DNA of 64,000 bases from contig NZ_CP182485.1 of assembly GCF_048282545.1 (NCBI RefSeq), forward strand, positions 2,170,001 to 2,234,000, written 5' to 3'. The stretch is from Opacimonas immobilis. Lineage in GTDB: Bacteria > Pseudomonadota > Gammaproteobacteria > Enterobacterales > Alteromonadaceae. The position numbers and the translations under genes were made by a program. The notes below the pieces were generated by a model. The model saw only the letters and a program-made list of their open reading frames with translations, did no database searches and had not been told where the DNA came from. Shown in pieces: positions 17,301-25,826 of this stretch; positions within the stretch are counted from its first letter, which is position 1; every line of letters begins with the position of its first letter.

Positions 17301-18691
17301 AGATCAGCATCGTTTAAATTCACAAACTGTGAGAAACGACCATTCACACCTAAGCTAACTGAGTACGGGTCTGTGACTTCGTATGACTCAATGTCACCTG
17401 TGACCGGGTGGAACACCGTCATCGCAAAGCGGTAGAACATGCGATCCATGCCAGTACCTGTGTAAGACCAGATACCTGTCATGGGATCTTCAGTCATCGG
17501 ATGCGATGCTTGTAGACGTTTTTCAGCGTTATAAACTTGTAACGTAACAGATAGTGCGGTCGGCGCCCATAGGTTGACGGTAATACCATCATCACCATAG
17601 ATAAGACCTAACGTTGCTTCGTCCGCATCGGCTTCACCAGCGGTATAGATGCTGTCAAGCGCATTAGCAATTTGTACGCCAGTCGCTGCCACTAAGGCAC
17701 CATCGACATCATAACCACCAAGCACGGCTTGACCTTTTAAGACCGCTTTCGCGTCATCCACTGTCCAAGGGCCAGAAAACGCACTTGCACCAGTCACTTC
17801 TGGGTCAATTGCACGCTGCGCATCAGTCAAATCCACGGCCGTTAAATCAACCGCTGTGCCGTTAAGACCAGATTCTAACGTCGCCTCGATACCTGCAGAT
17901 AATGAGTAGTGTAGTTTGACTGACTCAACCGCATCTGGTGCATCCCAAACGATCGTCGTCGCATCAATCCAGTGTGCGGCCATGCCGTCAATCTGAACTG
18001 GACGCTCGCCCAAAGAAATAATTGGGAATTCAAAAACCGTTGGCTCACCAGTAAGCGTGAAGTTCATGCGCGCAAAACGGGCTTCATCTTCGGTCGGTGC
18101 TGGCGCTTCAGGATCGTCCAATAACTTAGCTTTAAAGTCTGCACCGCCCATTTCTTTACCCGCATCGTCAGTACCGATGTGGATAATGAAGTTATGGCAG
18201 CTCCCAAAACCCTCTTTTAAGTTCAAGATCCAGTATGCACCATAGTTAGGATCAACCCCGTTGTGCACTAAACCATTGTCCCAAGATGCGGCAAGCGAAC
18301 TTGATTCAAGGGCATCACACGCATCGTTGTTCCAAGTATGCAAACGCCAACCTTCATATGACGCATCGTTAGTGGTATTCGGCGCACCGGCTGCTGCGCG
18401 GTTATAATACAACACCGCTTGACGGTCTGTTGGAAAAACAGATGGATCCGGCAATGATGTATTCACACCAACCACACAGTTTTCATTGGCCGCGTCAGGT
18501 ACTGTTGGTGCAGCACACTGAATCGGAGGAGGAGGCACACAAGCAGTACCTTGCGCATTGGGTACATTTGGCGCAGAACAAGCTAATAGTTGCACGCCAG
18601 ATTCAATATCTGAACCGCCACCACAGCCTGCAAGGCCTAAAGTACCAAGCACGAGTACTACTGCACCCATTTTTCGGAATGTTTTAAACAT
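14321..18691 (-). CDS. pulA: Lipoprotein pullulanase (GH13 alpha-1,6-glucosidase) with three C-terminal repeat domains
   Basis: Hydrolyses alpha-1,6 branch points of pullulan, starch or glycogen fragments at the cell surface. The 1456-residue product has a lipobox (LAGCGGGS, Cys near residue 23) and an N-terminal pullulanase-associated starch-binding (CBM41/PUD-like) domain (about 80-190). GH13 motifs follow: FNWGYDPHHFN, DVVYNHT, FRFDLMGLH (nucleophile Asp near 730), YGEGW (general acid near 760) and YVSKHDGNTLWD. After the barrel are three similar units of about 110 residues, each starting with YLRGSMNGWG, YVRGGMNGWG or FLRGGMNGWG (near 1130, 1242, 1353), probably beta-sandwich glucan-binding modules. 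It is 18 bases downstream of the TonB receptor, so co-transcribed. Confidence 0.94.
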   Translation of the reverse strand: MFKTFRKMGAVVLVLGTLGLAGCGGGSDIESGVQLLACSAPNVPNAQGTACVPPPPIQCAAPTVPDAANENCVVGVNTSLPDPSVFPTDRQAVLYYNRAAAGAPNTTNDASYEGWRLHTWNNDACDALESSSLAASWDNGLVHNGVDPNYGAYWILNLKEGFGSCHNFIIHIGTDDAGKEMGGADFKAKLLDDPEAPAPTEDEARFARMNFTLTGEPTVFEFPIISLGERPVQIDGMAAHWIDATTIVWDAPDAVESVKLHYSLSAGIEATLESGLNGTAVDLTAVDLTDAQRAIDPEVTGASAFSGPWTVDDAKAVLKGQAVLGGYDVDGALVAATGVQIANALDSIYTAGEADADEATLGLIYGDDGITVNLWAPTALSVTLQVYNAEKRLQASHPMTEDPMTGIWSYTGTGMDRMFYRFAMTVFHPVTGDIESYEVTDPYSVSLGVNGRFSQFVNLNDADLKPEGWDDYAAPTIENPEDAVIYEGHIRDFSALDASTPEAVRGKFLAFAQEDTAPVNHLKALADAGVTHFHMLPANDIATIDERSDRTVDLNSTVFELCLLNRRLDICEDTSIRDMTLQQVLESYDPFLDPAAAQELMNQVRNYDQFNWGYDPHHFNAPEGSYATDPDGVARILEMRTMIKALHEMGLRTVLDVVYNHTNASGLSEKSVLDKVVPGYYHRYDITSGGILRQSCCDDTEDRSRMMAKFMQDSLLMWTTQYKFDSFRFDLMGLHSEETVLALREAVQAVDPDNYFYGEGWTMADRGATQATQMNLAGSGIGTFNDRMREDIRQGQFFARNSDDNGAKLDKGDRIKSGMAGTLSDFILEDQNGVASNTSALGGYAADPADIINYVSKHDGNTLWDQLQYVLPNDLTIDQRVRAHNMALGLPLMSQGIPFLQFGGDLLRSKSMDRNTYDAGDWFNKTDFTKTTNNWNVGLPLAQDNQGAWDAIGEFVYGSDRVATAEHIAFAGDVFQELLRIRSSSPLFRLTTGEDIKARVGFHNIGRSQQPGLIAMSIDDGTDFADLDENVDAIMVVVNSNYEEASIRVNTATGFTLHDIQAASVDEVVRGASFAEGTDDDEGNGLFTVPAQTIAVFVKEQGTEQGMGLSAFATAGAPDIVPYGSTTVYLRGSMNGWGTATPFSYAGDGIYTTTYDLTGGVEEQFKVAEADWANPNLGAPDGESDVVTEGSAFALAPSNNNLKFTADVDATYEFVFDAADLDNPTLLVRKDNPYFGTAVYVRGGMNGWGTGNEMNYQGGKTFSAVFNHDGNDIEFKVASEDWSTVDHGATEDTDAARNFTVGSLLQANTSGGPNFRLLGAAADELRVTLDVSDPAMPMIGVFQNQFFGATEVFLRGGMNGWGTANAFAFDNDSGTYTVDIEISAGAYEFKVASDDWATVNLGAPSGERDVVIDTPVGLIQNSQDNFLFDFPANATYKFTVGPPLTGVPSLTVTQTP

Positions 18692-18709
18692 AATCTTATT
18701 ACTCCGATA

Positions 18710-21691
18710 TTATAGTGAATAGGTCATGCCTAAGAAGTACTGAGTACCAAAATACTGAATCGTACCGGTCAATGACTCATCGATAAAGTACGTTTTAGTT
18801 GGTGCGTCAGTCACGTTATTCGCTTGGAATAACACGCTTAGGTTTTCGTTAATTTCATAAGATGCCTGCAAGTCCACAACGATTTCTTTATCGAAGTTTA
18901 CGACTTGTTCATTCACGGCAACTTGTTGTGACACAAATGGGTCGCGATAGCGAGTACTTATACGCGCTTCAAACCCGTCGTGCTCCCAAAAACCAGTTAC
19001 CGTTGCAACTTGCTTGGAAAGCCCTTGTAAGTCGCTCGTATATACACCATTACCTGTGGTACGTGTGATCTCAGATTCGGTATACGAGTAACTTGCGTTG
19101 ACCCCTAAACCAGCCCAAAGTCCCGGTAAATTTGAGTAGATCTCGGTGTAGGCAATTTCAATACCGCGAATGTAACCACCCTCAGCATTATTGACTGCCG
19201 TTGTGTATGTTCCGTTTTCAGTTGGAACAATCACAGTAATTGGGTCGCCTGATGCATCCAATACTGGCTCATCATCTTCGTCCAATACCGTGACCGACAC
19301 CTCTGTTGGCACATCAAATCCATTTGCAGCAAAATCATACGGGGTGATCCCAAACTCATCGATGAAGGATTTGATGTTTTTGTAGAATAACGCTACGACA
19401 AAGGCACCATCAGTTTCATCAAAGTAACGCTCATAAGACAAGTCGAACTGATCCGCATAGAACGGACGCAAGAACGGACTGTTGGTACTCGAGCCGTTGA
19501 TCTCTGCCGTTGGTTTGGTCAGTACGATGTCGCCAGTGTCTTCATCAATGGATGCAAACACATCCGATACACGCACATTTGCATTGGCAAATAAACGATT
19601 GATTGGCGGACGCCCCATGACCTTGGCAGCAGCAAAACGAATCTGTTCATTGTCTGAAATCTTGAAGTTCAAGTTTAATGAGGGCAAGTAATCACGATAC
19701 GAATCGCCTATAATATCAAACGCAAACCAATCGTTGATTAGGCCTGCTTCGTCAGTCAGATATTGCGCACCATTTTCAGGATTACCCCGTTTATCAATAA
19801 TTCTGCCTAATTCGTCTTCAATATTTTCTGACACATCCCGTAAGACAGTGGAAGATTGCTTAGTATCCACCATGCGAACACCGATATTGCCCGTTACTGG
19901 TAAATCGCCAATTTCTGCGTCGATGTTCGCCATGATGTAAGCCGAAGTGACCTCTTCAAATACAGAGCCTGACTCTGTCACTGACCATGCCGTATTTGGA
20001 CCTTGACCAGGAGTAGGACTATTGATTACACCAGGATGAGAGGTCCCCCACGTTTGCACTGGCTGTGGAATACCTGATGGGAACCATGCATTAAGCGCTT
20101 TATCCAAGTCAATCGATAGGTAACTAGGGAAGTAGCTAAACTCACCTTTCCAATCCACCACTTCCACCATATCAGAGGTCAAACGCAGTGGCGGTTGATT
20201 GCGTGGGAAGCCCGAATCTGAACCGTACTCAAACACAGAACGGTCTGAAGAATACTCGCGGTCAGAGTAACGCGCACCAAACTCAATAGAAGAGATGTAA
20301 TCACTATCCACTAAGTATTTGAAGTCCAAACGGAGCGCTTCTATCGCATCTTCGTTTTGATAAGGATAAATACCATATTTACTGGCCATCACCCGGTTGA
20401 TGTCGCTGAAGGCATCAAACTGACTGAAACCAATATCTGGTAAATCTAAACCGTTATTTTGATAGCTGATTTGGACATTTTCATCAAACACAGCCGTGTC
20501 AGCGTTCGCATCGACTGCCACATTGGACCATAACAAACCATTGCGGAAATCAGACGATGCAGATGAATAGGATGCGTCAAAACTGACTGACCAATCATTA
20601 TTAATATCCCACTGAGCATTGACACCATAACTTTTCACTTCATCAAAATCTTGGTTGTCATCGTTTACTAACTCAACACGTGTCGCACTAGATGAGTTAC
20701 GTGTAAACGTACCACCGGTCACAAACCCGTTGGGGTTTACAGTTAGATTAGCTAATGAGGCTTGATTCGCAGCGAGCTTCACGCGGAAACCACGTGCAAA
20801 TTGTTCTGAATCAAAGCGCGACAAGAAAAAATCGGATTTCAAGCGGAAATTATCCACTGGCTGCCATTCTATGGCTGCCATGTAACCGTTTCGGGTTTCT
20901 TCGCCGCCCTTATGCTGCATCTCGAAACCTTCGGAAACAGTGACTTCTTGGCCTTCATAAATGCGAGTGCCACCTGGTGCTAGGCCAATATACTGCGTCG
21001 CGACCGATGGTTGAAACAAACGGGCATAACCAAGGGCTAGACCTAAGGTATCATCAAGGTATTTGCCTTGATAAGAAAAACTCAAACGACTACCAAAATC
21101 AGAGTTATCAGACACTTCGTCCGAACGGTCGTTGGTCATGCCACGCACATTCAGACCAAATGTATGAGTTTGGTCATTGCTCAGCGGACTCGCCGTAACA
21201 AGCTCAACCGTACCGGCAACACCGCCTTCAATCAAAGACGCCTTTGGCGATTTGTATACCGCAGCAGAACTGATCAATTCCGAAGGATATTGGTCGAATT
21301 CGATTGACCGGTCACCTGAGGTAGAGACCTGTTCTCTTCCATTAAGGGTTGAAAAAACGAAATCGCCAGATAACCCACGGATGTTGATTTCCGCAGCCTG
21401 TCCACCGGTACGTACCGCAGATATACCTGGAAGACGCGTTAATGCATCCGCCATTGATACATCAGGTAGACCACCGAGATCGTCAGCTGATAATTGTTCT
21501 GATACCGTGTCACCAAAACGTTTTTGATTGAGTGATTTAATTAAGCTCGTAGAAAATCCACGGACTTCAATTACTTCTACTTCCTCTTTTTTTGGTGCTT
21601 CCTCTGCGTCCTGAGCAAGTAACGGTGTTGCCATTACTAACCCACTGGCAGCTAGTGCAGCGGTTATCATACTGGGTCTAAATTTATTCAT
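18710..21691 (-). CDS. TonB-dependent outer-membrane receptor, probably for alpha-glucan oligosaccharides
   Basis: A 993-residue outer-membrane transporter that should import oligosaccharides using TonB-ExbBD energy. Signal peptide ends near ATPLLAQDA (about residue 27). A TonB box-like EVEVIEVRG follows, then the plug domain (about 50-170: LPDVSMADALTRLPGISAV, INIRGLSGDF), and the 22-strand barrel ending in FGTQYFLGMTYSL with the aromatic-hydrophobic C-terminus used for BAM recognition. Size and plug sequence match carbohydrate-type receptors of Alteromonadales and Xanthomonadales. Substrate is inferred from the pullulanase downstream. The 240-base upstream region holds the palindrome ATACGTAT near 21806 but no recognised LacI-type operator. 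Confidence 0.92.
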   Translation of the reverse strand: MNKFRPSMITAALAASGLVMATPLLAQDAEEAPKKEEVEVIEVRGFSTSLIKSLNQKRFGDTVSEQLSADDLGGLPDVSMADALTRLPGISAVRTGGQAAEINIRGLSGDFVFSTLNGREQVSTSGDRSIEFDQYPSELISSAAVYKSPKASLIEGGVAGTVELVTASPLSNDQTHTFGLNVRGMTNDRSDEVSDNSDFGSRLSFSYQGKYLDDTLGLALGYARLFQPSVATQYIGLAPGGTRIYEGQEVTVSEGFEMQHKGGEETRNGYMAAIEWQPVDNFRLKSDFFLSRFDSEQFARGFRVKLAANQASLANLTVNPNGFVTGGTFTRNSSSATRVELVNDDNQDFDEVKSYGVNAQWDINNDWSVSFDASYSSASSDFRNGLLWSNVAVDANADTAVFDENVQISYQNNGLDLPDIGFSQFDAFSDINRVMASKYGIYPYQNEDAIEALRLDFKYLVDSDYISSIEFGARYSDREYSSDRSVFEYGSDSGFPRNQPPLRLTSDMVEVVDWKGEFSYFPSYLSIDLDKALNAWFPSGIPQPVQTWGTSHPGVINSPTPGQGPNTAWSVTESGSVFEEVTSAYIMANIDAEIGDLPVTGNIGVRMVDTKQSSTVLRDVSENIEDELGRIIDKRGNPENGAQYLTDEAGLINDWFAFDIIGDSYRDYLPSLNLNFKISDNEQIRFAAAKVMGRPPINRLFANANVRVSDVFASIDEDTGDIVLTKPTAEINGSSTNSPFLRPFYADQFDLSYERYFDETDGAFVVALFYKNIKSFIDEFGITPYDFAANGFDVPTEVSVTVLDEDDEPVLDASGDPITVIVPTENGTYTTAVNNAEGGYIRGIEIAYTEIYSNLPGLWAGLGVNASYSYTESEITRTTGNGVYTSDLQGLSKQVATVTGFWEHDGFEARISTRYRDPFVSQQVAVNEQVVNFDKEIVVDLQASYEINENLSVLFQANNVTDAPTKTYFIDESLTGTIQYFGTQYFLGMTYSL

Positions 21692-21932
21692 TAGTGTGTC
21701 CCATTCCCATTGTAAAAATATGAGTTACGAGATTTAGCACGAAACTCACGCTGTTTATCACAGTTCAAGATAAAAAAAATAGGACACAACTACAACTTTA
21801 TACATACGTATTCATAACATTTATGTAACAACAATGAACGTGTAAACCGATATTTTGGTCAGCAGACATCTGTATTTTGTTATTTCATAATCGCTTTGCA
21901 ATCAATGCACTTTATTAAGAGGAAAAAATATC

Positions 21933-22094
21933 ATGCAACGACAACAAATGGTGGTTATTAAGCCGTCTGAATGGAAAAAGGTAAATGGTGGCGTATACAA
22001 GGATGCATTTATCCCGGATGATTACATGAAACCGTATGGTCCATATTATGAAAAGCCAAATCGACATGATTACTATGATCACATTGTAAAATAG
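21933..22094 (+). CDS. Novel 53-aa peptide with double-glycine leader-like N-terminus
   Basis: A short frame from ATG 21933 to TAG 22094, preceded by a strong ribosome-binding site (AAGAGGAAA, about 11 bases upstream) and followed at once by a strong terminator, so it looks like a complete gene. The peptide starts MQRQQMVVIKPSEWKKVNGG: relative to GG at -2/-1 it has V at -4, W at -7, E at -8 and I at -12, close to the double-glycine leader consensus of microcins and related peptides. The remaining 33 residues contain seven Tyr and four Pro and no Cys. No C39 peptidase/transporter or modification enzyme is nearby, so a secreted-peptide role is only an inference. I recognise no homologue. Confidence 0.6.
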   Translation: MQRQQMVVIKPSEWKKVNGGVYKDAFIPDDYMKPYGPYYEKPNRHDYYDHIVK

Positions 22095-22101
22095 CAGAAA
22101 A

Positions 22102-22131
22102 AAGCCCCTTACTCAAACGAGTAAGGGGCTT
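22102..22131. terminator. Strong bidirectional terminator
   Basis: Perfect 13-bp stem (AAGCCCCTTACTC and its complement) with an AAAC loop. Read on the - strand it is followed by six Ts, ending the sucCD transcript; on the + strand it sits eight bases after the small peptide gene. Confidence 0.93.
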
Positions 22132-22154
22132 GTATTTCATTAAGCTTGGTTAAA

Positions 22155-23027
22155 TTACCAACCAGTGATTTCGCGCAGACCTTTGCCGATATCAGCAAGA
22201 GAGCGAACGGTCTTTACGCCAGCCGCTTCTAGTGCTGCGAACTTGTCATCCGCAGTCCCTTTACCACCTGCGATAATAGCGCCCGCGTGCCCCATACGCT
22301 TACCTGCTGGAGCCGTTACACCTGCAATATAAGAAACAACAGGCTTAGTCACGTTTGCTTTGATGTACTCAGCCGCTTCTTCTTCTGCTGTACCACCGAT
22401 TTCACCGATCATCACAATCGCTTCAGTACCTGGGTCGTTTTGGAACATTTCAAGTACGTCAATGAAGTTAGAACCAGGGATTGGGTCACCACCAATACCT
22501 ACACACGTAGATTGGCCAAAACCTTCATCAGTCGTTTGCTTAACAGCTTCGTAAGTCAACGTACCAGAACGTGAAACGATACCTACTTTACCTGGCTTGT
22601 GGATGTGACCAGGCATGATACCAATCTTACACTCACCCGGAGTGATAACACCTGGGCAGTTTGGACCGATCATACGCACGCCTTTTTGCGTGATGTATTC
22701 TTTGACATACAACATGTCAATCGTAGGAATACCTTCAGTAATACATACGATTAGCTCGATACCTGCATCAGCGGCTTCGATGATTGAATCTTTACAGAAA
22801 GGTGCTGGTACGTAGATAACTGTTGCGGTAGCGCCAGTCGCTGCTACTGCATCTGCTACGGTATCAAATACAGGAAGACCTAGGTGCGTAGTACCGCCTT
22901 TACCAGGAGTAACACCGCCCACCATTTGTGTGCCATACTCAATCGCCTGCTCTGAGTGGAACGTACCTTGACCACCAGTGAAGCCCTGACAGATGACTTT
23001 AGTATCTTTATTAATTAAAACTGACAT
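22155..23027 (-). CDS. sucD: Succinyl-CoA synthetase alpha subunit
   Basis: The alpha subunit carries the phospho-histidine and CoA-binding site and, with SucC, interconverts succinyl-CoA and succinate with ATP or GTP formation. At 290 residues it is standard. Visible: CoA-binding [13 protein letters not shown] (residues 16-28), [25 protein letters not shown], and GHAGAII with the phosphorylated His near residue 246. Its ATG overlaps the sucC stop by one base (TAATG), so translation is coupled. Last gene of the block, followed by a strong terminator. Confidence 0.97.
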   Translation of the reverse strand: MSVLINKDTKVICQGFTGGQGTFHSEQAIEYGTQMVGGVTPGKGGTTHLGLPVFDTVADAVAATGATATVIYVPAPFCKDSIIEAADAGIELIVCITEGIPTIDMLYVKEYITQKGVRMIGPNCPGVITPGECKIGIMPGHIHKPGKVGIVSRSGTLTYEAVKQTTDEGFGQSTCVGIGGDPIPGSNFIDVLEMFQNDPGTEAIVMIGEIGGTAEEEAAEYIKANVTKPVVSYIAGVTAPAGKRMGHAGAIIAGGKGTADDKFAALEAAGVKTVRSLADIGKGLREITGW

Positions 23028-24193
23028 TATTTGCCCTCCGCCGCTGCAACTACTTTCTGAGCTGCATCTGTAAGAGATTCAGCTGCAATAATATCCAAAT
23101 CAGAAGAAGCAAGTACTTCACGACCTAAATCGGCATTCGTACCTTCTAAACGCACAACCACAGGTACATTTACGCCAACTTCTTTCACCGCACCGATGAT
23201 ACCTTCAGCGATCATGTCACAACGTACGATACCACCGAAAATGTTAACCAATACTGCTTTAACATTGCTGTCAGATAGGATGATTTTGAACGCTTCCGCA
23301 ACACGCTCTTTGGTCGCGCCGCCACCCACATCTAGGAAGTTTGCTGGGCTACCGCCGTGCAAGTTAACGATGTCCATCGTGCCCATTGCCAGACCAGCAC
23401 CGTTCACCATACAGCCTACATTGCCATCTAGGGCAACGTAGTTAAGCTCAAAAGAAGCTGCATGAGCTTCACGCTCGTCTTCTTGAGAAGGATCGTTCAT
23501 TTCTGCGACTTTCTTTTGACGATAAAGCGCATTTGAATCCACACCTAATTTGGCGTCTAGACAGTGTAAATCACCGTCTTCTTTAATCACTAGCGGGTTA
23601 ATTTCGATCAATGCCAAATCTAAATCTTCAAACATTTTCGCAAGACCCATGAAAATGTTTGTGAACTGGCGAACTTGTACACCTTGCAGGCCAAGCTTGA
23701 ATGCAATTTGACGAGCTTGGTAAGGCTGAGGACCCACTAATGGATCGATTTCAGCTTTAAGGATTTTCTCAGGTGTTTCTTCTGCAACGGTTTCAATTTC
23801 AACACCACCTTCGGTAGATGCCATGAAAACAATTTTACGAGAAGCGCGGTCAACCACTGCACCTAAGTACAACTCTTGAGCGATGTCTGTGCATGATTCA
23901 ACTAAGATACGGCTAACTGGCTGGCCATTTTCATCTGTTTGATACGTTACTAGGTTTTTACCTAACCAGTTCTCTGCAAACGCTTTGATGTCTGCTTTGT
24001 CTTTAACAAGCTTTACACCGCCTGCTTTGCCACGTCCACCTGCGTGAACTTGACATTTAACGACCCACATGTCGCCGCCAATTTTATCTGCCGCTGCAAC
24101 TGCCTCTTCTGGCGTAGCTGCTGCGAATCCTTCAGAAACAGGTAAGCCATATTCTCTGAATAATTGCTTGCCTTGATATTCATGCAAATTCAT
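23027..24193 (-). CDS. sucC: Succinyl-CoA synthetase beta subunit
   Basis: The beta subunit holds the ATP-grasp nucleotide site. The 388-residue length and start [18 protein letters not shown] are canonical. ATP-grasp motifs [16 protein letters not shown] (about 45-60) and ALIEINPLV (near 195), and the C-terminal ligase motif [16 protein letters not shown] are all present. It is separated from sucB by 149 bases containing a hairpin, and overlaps sucD by one base. Confidence 0.97.
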   Translation of the reverse strand: MNLHEYQGKQLFREYGLPVSEGFAAATPEEAVAAADKIGGDMWVVKCQVHAGGRGKAGGVKLVKDKADIKAFAENWLGKNLVTYQTDENGQPVSRILVESCTDIAQELYLGAVVDRASRKIVFMASTEGGVEIETVAEETPEKILKAEIDPLVGPQPYQARQIAFKLGLQGVQVRQFTNIFMGLAKMFEDLDLALIEINPLVIKEDGDLHCLDAKLGVDSNALYRQKKVAEMNDPSQEDEREAHAASFELNYVALDGNVGCMVNGAGLAMGTMDIVNLHGGSPANFLDVGGGATKERVAEAFKIILSDSNVKAVLVNIFGGIVRCDMIAEGIIGAVKEVGVNVPVVVRLEGTNADLGREVLASSDLDIIAAESLTDAAQKVVAAAEGK

Positions 24194-24286
24194 GTTTTCT
24201 ATCCGCTTTTTTGATTAAAAATCAGACGTTAATACGTCCATTCGTTGCTAAAAAGAATGTTTCATGGGTATAAAACACTCAAAACA

Positions 24287-24317
24287 AGACCGATGATACG
24301 TGATGTAACATCGGTCT
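24287..24317 (-). promoter_or_regulatory. Hairpin in the sucB-sucC gap (attenuator or processing site)
   Basis: A perfect 9-bp stem AGACCGATG / CATCGGTCT with a 13-base loop lies in the 149-base gap after the sucB stop. On the - strand it is followed by TTGTTTTG, a weak T-rich stretch. It could cause partial termination or mark an RNA processing point that sets the sucAB:sucCD ratio. Confidence 0.55.
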
Positions 24318-24342
24318 AAAACTCTAAAAGACCAAAGTCTAA

Positions 24343-25815
24343 CTATACATCAAGTAGTAGACGCGTTGGATCTTCTAACATCTCTTTGACTGTCACTAGG
24401 AAGCCAACTGATTCCTTACCATCGATAATGCGGTGATCATACGATAATGCCAAGTACATCATTGGTAAGATCTCAACTTTGCCATTCACCGCTACTGGGC
24501 GATCTTGGATTTTGTGCATACCCAAAATGGCACTTTGAGGAGGATTGATGATAGGTGTTGATAACAATGAGCCAAATACCCCACCGTTAGTGATAGTGAA
24601 GTTACCGCCTTGTAATTCGTCTAAAGACAACTTGCCGTCACGACCTTTGATCGCAAGTGCTTTAATACCTTTTTCGATATCCGCCATACCTAACGCATCA
24701 GTATCTTTAAGTACTGGAGTCACTAGACCACGAGGCGTAGAAACTGCAATGGATACGTCAAAATAGTTGTGATAAACAATGTCATCACCGTCAATAGATG
24801 CATTCACTTCTGGGTAACGCTTCAATGCTTCTGTTACAGCTTTAACATAGAATGACATAAAGCCTAAACGAATACCGTGACGCTTCTCAAAACCGTCTTG
24901 GTATTGCTTACGCAAATCCATGATAGGCTTCATGTTGATTTCATTGAATGTCGTCAACATCGCTGTAGAGTTTTTCGCTTCTAATAGACGGTTAGCGATT
25001 GTCTTACGTAAACGCGTCATTGGTACGCGTTTTTCTGAGCGCTCACCACCAAGGTTTACGGCTGCTTCTGCTACTGGAGCTGTCGCCACAGGAACCGAGC
25101 CACCTTTTAAGAATTGCTCAACGTCTTCTTTTGTAATACGTCCACCTTTGCCTGTGCCTTTTACTTTCGCTGGGTCAACGCCTTTTTCGGCTAGTAAACG
25201 GCGAACTGAAGGGCTAAGTGCATCGTTATCATCATTTGACACTTCTTCCGCTGCTGCAGGCGCAGCCGCAGCTGGCGCTGCACCGTGTGCAAACTGTGCA
25301 ATCACTTCTTCTGCAGTGACCGTCGCACCTTCTTCTGCGCTGATTGCAATCAAAGTACCATCCGCAGGAGCAACGACTTCAAGTACTACTTTATCGGTTT
25401 CAATATCGACAAGATTCTGATCGCGAGAAACTGGCTCGCCAACCTTTACATGCCAAGTTGCAACGGTAGCATCCGCTACAGATTCAGGTAGTACTGGAAC
25501 TTTAATGTCTTCGGTTTTACCTGACGCTACAGGCGCTTCAGCCGAAGCACTTGCCTCAGCTTTTGGCGCAGCAGCTGCACCTTCAGTCAAATTAGCAATG
25601 ACTTGTTCAGCTAATACTGTTGCGCCTTCTTCATGAAGGATTTCAGCAATCACACCATCAGCAGGTGCAACCACTTCTAGAACCACTTTATCGGTTTCAA
25701 TATCAACAAGATTTTGGTCACGAGTAACTGTATCACCAGCTTTTACGTGCCAAGTTGCAACCGTTGCATCCGCTACCGACTCTGGTAAAACGGGAACTTT
25801 AATTTCAGTAGTCAT
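24343..25815 (-). CDS. sucB: 2-oxoglutarate dehydrogenase E2 (dihydrolipoyl succinyltransferase) with two lipoyl domains
   Basis: Transfers the succinyl group from the E1-lipoyl intermediate to CoA and forms the core of the OGDH complex. It is 490 residues against about 405 in E. coli because it has two lipoyl domains, at about residues 1-77 and 103-176, each with the lipoylation motif [11 protein letters not shown] (K43 and K142). An Ala/Pro-rich linker follows each. The E1/E3-binding domain is at about 198-236 ([20 protein letters not shown]). The catalytic domain ends with [12 protein letters not shown] (His near 461, Asp four residues later) and TRLLLDV. It starts 11 bases after sucA stops. 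Confidence 0.96.
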   Translation of the reverse strand: MTTEIKVPVLPESVADATVATWHVKAGDTVTRDQNLVDIETDKVVLEVVAPADGVIAEILHEEGATVLAEQVIANLTEGAAAAPKAEASASAEAPVASGKTEDIKVPVLPESVADATVATWHVKVGEPVSRDQNLVDIETDKVVLEVVAPADGTLIAISAEEGATVTAEEVIAQFAHGAAPAAAAPAAAEEVSNDDNDALSPSVRRLLAEKGVDPAKVKGTGKGGRITKEDVEQFLKGGSVPVATAPVAEAAVNLGGERSEKRVPMTRLRKTIANRLLEAKNSTAMLTTFNEINMKPIMDLRKQYQDGFEKRHGIRLGFMSFYVKAVTEALKRYPEVNASIDGDDIVYHNYFDVSIAVSTPRGLVTPVLKDTDALGMADIEKGIKALAIKGRDGKLSLDELQGGNFTITNGGVFGSLLSTPIINPPQSAILGMHKIQDRPVAVNGKVEILPMMYLALSYDHRIIDGKESVGFLVTVKEMLEDPTRLLLDV

Positions 25816-25826
25816 TGTGTTTGTCC

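Noticed and set aside
15300..18687. Many + strand frames opposite the pullulanase and TonB receptor genes
   Set aside because: They are antisense shadows of long, motif-bearing genes, without ribosome-binding sites or domain signals.
21770..21850. LacI-type operator for the TonB receptor (ATACGTAT palindrome)
   Set aside because: Only eight bases, does not match a known alpha-glucan regulator site, and is in AT-rich DNA where such palindromes arise by chance.
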